Shown one piece after another: positions 56,706 to 64,000 of a DNA stretch of 64,000 bases; position 1 is the first letter of the stretch; every line of letters begins with the position of its first letter. The notes under the pieces were generated by a model. It ran no database searches and was not told the origin of the DNA. It worked only from the letters and a program-made list of their open reading frames with translations. Origin of the DNA: Adiantum capillus-veneris (lineage: Eukaryota > Streptophyta > Polypodiopsida > Polypodiales > Pteridaceae). Location: the NCBI GenBank assembly GCA_014529385.2, contig CM043968.1:130750018-130814017 (forward strand), written 5' to 3'. Position numbers and translations under genes: made by a program.

Positions 56706-57367
56706 TGCATAATGAGGCCTCTCCCAGCTTAAAAATCAGCGCCCATTTCTCTACAGGGGGAAAGTTCATGAGAAAATGACACTTGGTGCATTTACAAGCA
56801 TTTTCCCGTTTCGGGGTCGCCGCTTAAAAATATCCTGACCGGTTGCCCAGTTGACTTCGTGGCAGAGTTGTAAAATGTTCGCCTAGCCATACCGGAGGTA
56901 ATGATGCGAACACATTTCACGGCCCAGAATAGCAGTTCCCTAAATTTTAGGAGATGCTTCCGTTGGGCTCCCACTGGTCATCTGAACATCTATCCTCATT
57001 GGGACCGCATCCAAAAGTGCAATGTGGCCCAAATGTCGGATACTTTTTGTTGGTAGTCCCACCTTGACTTTACGCCTTAATTGAGTTCACTTCCTAGTAT
57101 CCACCAACTTGCTAAGTGCGACGGGGGGACCTATATGATCTTACTCTGAGCCTAGACATCCTCTTACCATACGAATTCCAGTGCCGACCACTACCCATCT
57201 GCGGGTGAAACTACCGTTCACATTGGCCATGCAATGTCTTGCTGTTTGCTACTTCGAGAAGAGGGTCTCAAAAACAGAACAAAACCCCTTGGAAAGAAAC
57301 CAACAACTAAAGTTAGCAGTTGCCACGTCCTCGTGACATAGTTAATAGTTGCCACGTCCCCGTGACA
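56706..57367 (-). repeat. H 5' LTR, truncated and fused to RT
   Basis: In minus sense it runs TGTCACGGGGACGTGGCAAC..GTAGTTTC, then X, and joins RT at TTTGTCACAG. X occurs inverted at 52,363-52,883, where TTTGTCACAG continues into different sequence. R, U5, PBS, gag and protease are lost. Confidence 0.8.
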
Positions 57368-57377
57368 GGTCCCATCC

Positions 57378-58430
57378 TGTAAGGTGTTGTGGAAGTGAAT
57401 GTCGAACTTTGCTCAAGATGAGTGCTCCGAACTATGCTCAAGGGTTCCTTTTACTTATGGAAGGGAGAGCCTTCCGTTCCTTTAGTGAGAGAGTGCAAAA
57501 TGATCACAAACAAAGTGGTAAACAAGGTGAATGAAGGTGCTGAGACTGAGAGATAGAGAGAGAAGAATACGACACCAGAAAAGTTGTCAAACCCTCCTCC
57601 GAAGGCCCCACTCTCTATAGTGAGAGTGGTCTAATATTGATTGCACAAATATCTACAATGCAATGGACTTGCCGATGATATTGATGACGATGAGGGCGGT
57701 GATGAGATGGGTTGAGAACTGAAAACGCTAATGGCTGAAATTTGCAAATCTTGATTCTGCTGAATTCTGACTCTATGTCGGTGACGACGGCGATGACGAC
57801 GATGCAACGACGATGCAACGACGACGCACTGAAAACGCAGATTCTGAAATATGCGAATAGCGGGCTGAATCTGCAAATGTTGGCGGATCTAACGGTGCGG
57901 CGAGGATCTGCTACGGGAAGGTGAGATCTGCGAGGTTTGGGGGCTGTTCTGCAGTGTCTATATGCTGAAATCTGAAAACGCTGATGCACCAAATGGTTCT
58001 CTCACTGAGAATCTGCAAAACGTTGATGGTATTTGCAATTGCAAAAACGTTGGGCTGATCTGCTGCTTGATGCAAAAATGCTAGGGAGTCTGTTGTGAAT
58101 CTGCTACCGCCGGCTGATCTGCAACTGCAAAACGCTGGACTGATCTTGATGAAAAACGCTAGCTATGTTGCTACAGAAAACGCTAGGGCCATCTGTTGCA
58201 AAAATGCTAGGTGGTGTTGTTGGGGTCTTGCTGAGAAGGTGCACTGTTGAACACTCGGCTCCTGTTGCCTCTTCTGCCAGAAAGTGTTGAACACTCGGTT
58301 CCTGTTGCCTCTTCTGCCAGAAAGTCCTAGCGCTAGCTTTTCTATACATGCTTGGTCAACTTGCCCTACCCAGTTTTCCAACAAAGTCACTTATTAATAA
58401 TAAGTGAAAAATGGCTAAAATAGAAAAAAT
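57378..58430 (-). repeat. E2 left LTR (E1 family), truncated
   Basis: Starts TGTAAGGTGTTGTGGAAGTG after CATCC. It aligns with the LTR at 61,041-62,244, up to AAGTGAAAAATGGCTAAAAT, where another LTR begins. A duplicated piece (TTGAACACTCGG..TCTTCTGCCAGAAAGT) lies at 58,246-58,325. Confidence 0.8.
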
Positions 58431-58627
58431 TGTCACAAACTAGTGACGTGGCTGCTCAGTACACACACATACTCTCCCTTGGTAATGGACCCCCGGAAAT
58501 GTAGGCTCTGTGTTGACGTGGCACTGTTGTATGGACTTCCAGAATCTGCGGTGGGAAAAGCGTGCAAGCAGCCACGTGGCAGCACGTACGGACGGCAGCT
58601 TTTGGGCTACGCAATTGCTTGCTTTAA

Positions 58628-58711
<84 letters not shown>

Positions 58712-58761
58712 TTGATGCTTTATTTTTACAAAGCTTTTATTCACAGCTCTTGGGGCTCTGC
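58431..58761 (+). repeat. LTR fragment of a further family, with (GA)n
   Basis: Starts TGTCACAAACTAGTGACGTG. It holds a (GA)n of about 39 units at 58,632-58,709 and TTATTTTTACAAAGC, then stops where C-type sequence begins at 58,762. No internal region of its own is seen. Confidence 0.6.
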
Positions 58762-59576
58762 TCCGATCTGGATGAAAGGAGAAGCTAACTCCTTGATCAA
58801 AAGAGCCGAAAGGAGAAGCTAACTCTTTAACAAAAAGAGCAAACTGATTGACCTTCGGAATGACCCTCGGAAATTTTTGAGCTAACTTGAGTTGTTTTGC
58901 AAATATGTTGTGATCGCGGACGATTACTCTCTTTCAAGAAGGGGAGATGTCACAAACTGCCAACGTGTCAAAGCCCTGAAGAATGGAGCCAACTTGTAGA
59001 TGTCGGCCGAGGGGCTTAAACCCTAAGAAGAACTAGTAACAGAAGAAGAAGTCCTACCAACTTATGGGGACCCCGTCCGATGGGGCCCCACGTAACATAA
59101 AGGATTAAAATAAAGCAGGACCCGCACACACGCAAACTGATGACGTGGCAGATTTTTGAAAATTGTGCTGACATGATGACGTAGTAGGTTGTACGAGTTT
59201 CCGCGTTTTGCGCTGACTGTTGTACGGAATTCTGTGATTTACTTTGGTAGCTTTTTGGCATTGCTTTTGGACCAGAAGCTTTTGAGTTTGAAGGCTTTTC
59301 ATAGGCCAAGGGCCTCTAAATATGAGGTTAGGGCTCATTCTCTGGCATGCTTCTTGAAGAAGGTGCAGAGTCTGGAGTATCGGTTTGTACTGTGTTGATG
59401 CAATATAAAGAAATACCGAAAGGGGCGCCAAGGTTTGGGGCCAATACTCTTTTGGGCGGAATTCTGCCACTCCGTGTCGCGTGTCGTCTCTCTCTTTTAG
59501 TTCAGTTGTTATTGAAGTGTTAAAAGTCAGTTCAGTCTATTCTTGTCTATTGGCACGTGGTGCCCGTCTTGTGACA
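58762..59576 (+). mobile_element. C-family 3' fragment with LTR
   Basis: It carries the GGAGAAGCTAACTC repeats (58,780-58,835), the polypurine tract AAGAAGGGGAGA and an LTR at 58,948-59,576 ending GCCCGTCTTGTGACA. The telomere-like block of C is almost absent here (one AAACCCTAAG), so the CCCTAA array is a variable part of the family. Confidence 0.85.
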
Positions 59577-60155
59577 ATGCAAACATTTCATCTTTTCATG
59601 AATCATCCGCATACATCCGTGCACATTCATGAGTGAATCGTGCCCATCGTGTAATATGTCATGCCTATGAAAAGGGATCACATAAGGAAGGTGACTAAAA
59701 TATAGGAAAGCATCATGAATGAAACACTTGAACAATGCGTGCTGACTAATCATTCGAACACTTTGTACTTCCTGTGGGGGCTCTTGGGACCTAGGCTCGA
59801 GAGCCAAGATCGGTTCTTCGGGATCTATCGAATCTTCTTGTGGGGGCTCTTTGGACCTCGACTTGAAAGCCAAGATCGATTCTTCGTGATTGATCGAATC
59901 CGCAATGAGGTTAGCTTAACTAGAAAAAGCATCAACTAAACCATCATCCTTGTGAACGATCACATCTTTATCCTGCAGATCATCATGCTCGTGAATAATC
60001 ACATCTTGATCATGCAAATTATCATGCTTATCATTATCATGCAAATCATGTAATTCCTGTGTGTCGTGCTTTGAAGAAGACGAGACTGAGAGTCTCCTTC
60101 TCCTAATCCTTTACAAATTGCGCCTGCACATTAGAAAAAAGTCGCAAAAACTCTT
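59577..60155 (-). pseudogene. E2 integrase fragment and deletion joint
   Basis: In minus sense HDILHDGHDSLMNVHGCMRMIHEKM aligns with HDAHDSLTGGHRGMSNTLEKI of the E1 integrase. Upstream, two copies of a block with EPPQE..SIDPEEP recall the RNase H-integrase spacer. Most of protease, RT and RNase H is deleted. Confidence 0.65.
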
Positions 60156-60560
60156 TCATGTGTTGGTTTTCTTTTCTTTTCTTGCTTTGTTCTCGCGATC
60201 AAATTTTGCTAGTCTTTCTGTGGACTTGCGATCCAATTCTGTGTTTCTTTTTGTGGCCGCCAAGCGTGCTTGCTCGCACTCACGACGCGCTATGGCTGCC
60301 ATTCTTTCTTCGCGTTCACGTGCTATGGTTGCCATTCGTTCTTCGTATTTACGCTCTATGGCTGCCATTCCTTCGTCGCTTTCTAGCTTCTTGTCCATTA
60401 TCATCTTGTCGAAAGCCTCCATAGGAGTTAGTGCAATCCTTGGCGTAGATGGGGAAGGAGGAGGGTCGGAAAAACCTTTTGGTGGGGAAAACTCTTCTTC
60501 GCCACTCCCATGCTCACCACCTCCATGTGAAGTATTCATTCCGCTTCGGGTGATGACCAT
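60156..60560 (-). pseudogene. gag: E2 gag N-terminal part
   Basis: ATG at 60,560 starts MVITRSGMNTSHGGGEHGSG, as in E1, then PPPSPSTPRIALTPMEAFDK. Next are three approximate repeats of EERMATIARERE and a charged helical end, and the frame stops at 60,156. There is no capsid or zinc knuckle. A coiled-coil gag head is the likely fold. Confidence 0.75.
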
Positions 60561-61027
60561 CCACTGAAGTCTTGGGTTCTTAAGTTCACGAGGAACTTGG
60601 GTTCTTGTGGGTCTTGGTTCTTGAGTTCTTGAGGTTCTTGAGAGTCTTGAGGTTTCTGAGGGTCTTGAGGTTCTTGAGGTTCTTCTTTAGCTTGCAATCT
60701 GTGTTAGAGAAGGATCTTCTCTTCACCCGAGTTTTACTCTTTTCTGCGGGCGTATCCCTTGGCAGCCTTGCGCTCACACCAAGGTTGCTTTTTCCCACCT
60801 CACGTCGATTGGCCGGCCGCTAAGTGTACGGTCCGCTCTCAATGAGTGAAAAGAGAAACAAGGGGAGGCTGGACAAGCCCTTCTTTCTTGGGTTTCTTGT
60901 CACTCTTCAAAAACACGATTAGGAATTGACACGCCCAAGAGAACTTGGGTTACGTGCGACCGCAAGAAGCAATTTTTTTGTGTGGTTCTTGTGCTTCTTT
61001 CCTTGAGTGATACAGAACACTGCCAAA
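60561..61027 (-). other. E2 untranslated leader
   Basis: It matches the E1 leader (43,493-43,929), with an expanded run of GGTTCTTGAG and GGGTCTTGAGG words at 60,600-60,690. Confidence 0.7.
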
Positions 61028-61040
61028 GCTCTGATACCAA
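61028..61040 (-). other. E2 primer-binding site
   Basis: GCTCTGATACCAA next to the LTR is the complement of the tRNA-Met type TTGGTATCAGAGC. Confidence 0.88.
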
Positions 61041-62244
61041 TGTAAGATGCAGCGGAAGTGAATGTTGAACTGTGCTCAAGATGAGTGCTCCGAACTGTGC
61101 TCAAGGTTCCTTTTTACTTACGGAAGGGAGAGCCTTCTGTTCCTTTAGTGAGAAAGTGCAATGGACACAAACAAAGTGGATGAGCCCTGTGAATGAAGGT
61201 GCTGAGACCGAGAGATAGAGAGAGAAGAATACGACACCATACAAGTTGTCAAACCCTCCTCCGAAGGCCCCACTCTCTATGGCGAGAGCGGTCTACTATT
61301 GATTGCACAAATCTCTACAATGCTTGGACTTGCCGACAATGTCGACGACGACGAGACGGCTGAAATCTGAAAATGCTAATGGCTGAAATCTGCAAATCTT
61401 TATCTGCTGAATTCTGACTCTATGTTGATGACGACGATGCAATGACGACGCACTGAAAACGCAGATTTCAGCATCTGCGTTTTCTAGGCTGAATCTGCAA
61501 ACTATGCTGGATTTGACTGTGCGGCGAGGATCTGCTGTGGGAAGGTGAGATTTGCGAGTTTGGGGGTTCTACTGCGGAGTCTGACTGCTGAAAACTGAAA
61601 ACGCTGGTCCTTCTTGGGTCTTGTCGCGACGGAACTGCAAAACGCTGGCTGTTATGCTGCTCCAAAAACGCTAGGGCTGATCTGTCTCTTTGTGGAAAAC
61701 TGCTAACGCTAGGGTTGGTCTGTGGTGTCTTGTTGTCGCCGAGGCTGATTTTCCATGCAAAAATGCCAGGGCTGATCTGTTGTGTGAAAAATGCTAGGCC
61801 TTTGCTGTGATGCAAAAACGCTAGGGCATCTTTGGGGGGTCTTGCTGAGAAGGTGCCTGTTGAACGTGAAGTTCCTGCTGCCTCTTCTGCCAGAAAGTGC
61901 TAGCGCTAGGTTTCTTATATACAAGCTCATCAAATTTGCCCTACCTAGTTCCCAACAAAAGTCACTTAAAAATAATAAGTGAAAAATGTCAAAAATAGGG
62001 AAAATAGGTCTATGCTCTGTAAAAATGCTCCTGATGGGTTCTGATGGAAATCTGATGATCATGCTGTGTGCAACCAGAGGATATGCATCTAATCTAAGTG
62101 TTTGGACATGCACGGTCTATGAACAGACTCACAAAAGTGCCAGAACACTTCTTAATTTAGGCTTTTAGGCTGTCTGAACTGAATTGAACCCATGTCATGA
62201 AGTAGCTTGTCCACGTACACATAGGGTTAGATGTGCACTCGACA
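61041..62244 (-). repeat. E2 right LTR
   Basis: In forward view it runs from TGTAAGATGCAGCGGAAGTG to GATGTGCACTCGACA. It is rich in AAAACGCTAGGG words (61,600-61,830). Confidence 0.85.
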
Positions 62245-63284
62245 ACATTGTGAATGTAGGTGCTGAGACTGAGAGATAGAGAGAGAAGAATACAACACCA
62301 GAATGTTGTCAAACCCTCCTTCGAAGGCCCCACTCTCTATGGCAAGAGCGGTCTACTATTGATTGCACAAATCTCTACAATGCTTTGGACTTGCCGACGA
62401 TGTCGACGACGATGAGGACGGCGATGAGACGGGCTGAAATCTGAAAACGCTAATGGCTGAAATCTGCAAATCTTTATCTGCTGAGTTTGACTCTATGTTG
62501 GGCGGTGACGACGATGTAGCAATGACGCGCTGAAAACGCAGAAGCTGAAATCTGCGTTTTCCGGGCTGAATTTGCAAACTACGCTAGATCTGACCGTGCG
62601 GCGAGGATCTGTTGCGGGAAGGTGAGATCTGCGATGTTTGAGACTTGCTTTGCTGTGTCTAAGTGCTGAAAACTGAAAACATTAGTACTTGTGTGTTGGT
62701 TCCGTCGCGGTGAATCTGCAAAACGTTGAAATGCCAGGCTGATGCAAAAATGCTAGGCTGAATTCTGTGCTTGCGGTGGAAATCTGCTAACGCTAGGGCT
62801 GATCTGATGTAAAAACGCTAGGCTTACAGATGGCTGAAAACGCTAGGTGTCTGTAGCAGACAACGCTAGGTATCTGCTTCAAAAACGCTAGGTGTCTTGT
62901 GGGGGTCCTGTTGAGAAGGTGCCTGTTGAACACGCGGTTCCTCTGCCTCTTTTGCCAGAAAGTGCTAGTGCTAGGTTTTCTTATATACATCCTGACTCAA
63001 TTTGCCCTACCCAGTTTCTCAACAAAAGTACTTAAAAATAATAAGTGAAAATTGGCTAAAATAGGGATAATAGGTCTATGCAGTTAAAAAATGCTCTTGA
63101 TGATAATCTGATAATCATGTTGTGTGCAACCAGAGGATATGCATCTAATTTAAGTGTCTGTACATGCACGGTCTGCGAACAGACTCACAAAAGTGCCATA
63201 TATCACTTCATAATCTAATTGAAGTGAACCCATGTCATGAAGTAGCTTGTCCACGTACACATAGGGTTAGATGTGCACGTGACA
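62245..63284 (-). repeat. Second E2-type LTR in direct tandem, 5'-truncated in forward view
   Basis: Starts at TGTGAATGTAGGTGCTGAG, about 150 bp into the LTR, and ends GATGTGCACGTGACA. It follows the previous LTR head to tail with no internal sequence between. Confidence 0.8.
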
Positions 63285-64000
63285 CGCGGTAGAATCTTGA
63301 CTTGGAGTGTCCAAGTTTATTACAATAGAGCCAGAGCGCGGCCGATTTCTCTTCTATCGGGAAATCCGATCCTTTTTACGCGGTACTTATGGATTTAGAC
63401 AGAGATCAATCGACTTCTACTGCATCTGGAGATGCGGGAAGAGATCCCGAAGAGGATTCATGTGAGGAGTATGGCCCGCCTCGGCGTACTCCAGCGGAGC
63501 TTGAAGAGATGGAGCGTCGACGATTGATCAACGATGCAGGAAAGATGATGTTAAATTTTGCGAAGGACTCGAAATTTGCAAAATTTATGACCCAAACCTC
63601 CTTCGACGAGGTGTATGCACAGTGGCAACAAACCACAGAACCACCCCGCAAACCGGTACTCAAGAAACCTCCTACTCCAAGGATGTTTACTGAGCAAGAA
63701 TTAGAAGAGATGGTTGATGCACGGATTTCTCAGCTTTTTGACGCGCAGAACAAAACTGAAAAGCACAACAAAAAGCAGAAGAAAGGAATTGACTTCCCGG
63801 GTTATTTGGGTCGTCAATCTACTTTTGCCTCGGCAAGAAAGCAGAAGAAGCATGTGCGGTTTGAAGGATTACCTAGTTCTTCTTCTTCTTCTTCTTCTTC
63901 GAGTTCTTCTAGCTCTTCCAATTCGAGCAAAGAGGACAGAAAAGGCAAAAAGCGAAGCAAAAAAGCAAAGCTTTGGAAAGGGCAAGAAAAAGGCAAAGAA
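63285..64000 (+). mobile_element. Element J: start of another A/B/D-family chromovirus
   Basis: The last 40 bp of the family LTR (ATCTTGACTTGGAGTGTCC..TTATTACA) are kept at 63,285-63,324. A decayed PBS (TAGAGCCAGAGC) and gag follow. The rest of the LTR is lost at the junction with the E2-type LTR. The element continues beyond the window. Confidence 0.85.
63389..64000 (+). CDS. gag: Element J gag, N-terminal 204 codons, open to window end
   Basis: ATG at 63,389 starts MDLDRDQSTSTASGDAGRD. The frame runs without a stop to the edge. It covers MERRRLINDAGKMMLNFAKD, the segment RMFTEQELEEMVDARISQLFD where B and D are frameshifted, GYLGRQSTFASARKQKKHV, a run of about 14 Ser and a Lys-rich acidic stretch (KEDRKGKKRSKK). 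Capsid and zinc knuckle should follow outside. It is the only copy of this family in the window whose gag N-terminus is intact. Its truncated LTR and altered PBS still make this particular copy unlikely to be active. Confidence 0.85.
   Translation, partial: MDLDRDQSTSTASGDAGRDPEEDSCEEYGPPRRTPAELEEMERRRLINDAGKMMLNFAKDSKFAKFMTQTSFDEVYAQWQQTTEPPRKPVLKKPPTPRMFTEQELEEMVDARISQLFDAQNKTEKHNKKQKKGIDFPGYLGRQSTFASARKQKKHVRFEGLPSSSSSSSSSSSSSSSNSSKEDRKGKKRSKKAKLWKGQEKGKE

Larger units (their letters stand above)
45447..57367 (-). mobile_element. Element H: rearranged chromovirus holding element D
   Basis: GGTCC stands at 45,442-45,446 and 57,368-57,372, fitting a 5-bp TSD. In minus sense: a truncated 5' LTR (57,367-56,706), RT (56,705-56,007), RNase H, integrase and chromodomain (55,945-54,014), a polypurine tract, then a rearranged 3' LTR region (53,842-45,447) that also holds D. 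Gag, protease and the front of RT are deleted. Confidence 0.75.

Overview
ORGANISM. This is nuclear DNA of a land plant with a large, repeat-rich genome. It has GT-AG introns, AAACCCTAA telomere-type motifs inside LTRs, Ty3/gypsy chromoviruses primed by initiator tRNA-Met, hAT transposons, and a start that matches plant GRXS17. A fern or other seed-free plant is my guess, at low confidence; nothing here fixes the species. I see no bacterial or organellar genes. LAYOUT. 1-12,075: degenerate minisatellite built on a core reading CCACCACTTGTCCAAG, in both orientations and with a higher-order period of roughly 340-560 bp. Embedded in it are a SET-domain relic (604-1164) and two FCP1/CTD-phosphatase-like genes or relics (1808-3006 and 8928-9662). 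12,076-15,921: mostly unrecognised sequence with microsatellites, short duplications and SINE-like remnants. 15,922-16,246: the first two exons of a GRXS17/PICOT-type glutaredoxin on the + strand; the rest of the gene is not in the window. 17,011-64,000: a nest of retrotransposons and DNA transposons. NESTING, read from target-site duplications (TSDs). Element A is a minus-strand chromovirus (17,011-21,091, resuming at 36,505-36,671 and 45,405-45,446). It was split by B (21,092-36,504, + strand; TSD TGGTT/TGCTT) and by E1 (36,672-45,404, minus; TSD ATCCA/ATCCC), and probably by H (45,447-57,367, minus; TSD GGTCC on both sides). B was entered by a 4.0-kb hAT transposon with a five-exon transposase of 834 codons and no visible lesion (23,185-27,216; 8-bp TSD ATGACAGG). 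B was also entered by C, a gag-protease-only LTR element (29,176-34,099; TSD ATTAG/ATCAG). E1 received a solo LTR (39,989-41,132; TSD AAACG) and, in its right LTR, a 251-bp hAT-type MITE (43,989-44,239; TSD TTAGTGAT). H received D (45,804-52,298; TSD TATAC), a sister of B. To the right lie a rearranged relative of E1 (E2), a fragment related to C, and the start of element J, whose gag is open to the window edge. HOW THE PARTS RELATE. A, B, D and J are one chromovirus family; C and its relative are a second; E1, E2 and the solo LTR a third; H a fourth. B and D sit at different targets with their own TSDs, yet share many identical disabling lesions in gag, RT, integrase and chromodomain. That implies a defective lineage copied by enzymes supplied in trans. 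C lacks RT and integrase and must also depend on others. J, with the cleanest gag of the A/B/D family, is a candidate relative of the helper. A motif close to GAAATACCGAAAGGGGCGCC lies in LTRs of three families that otherwise look unlike each other.
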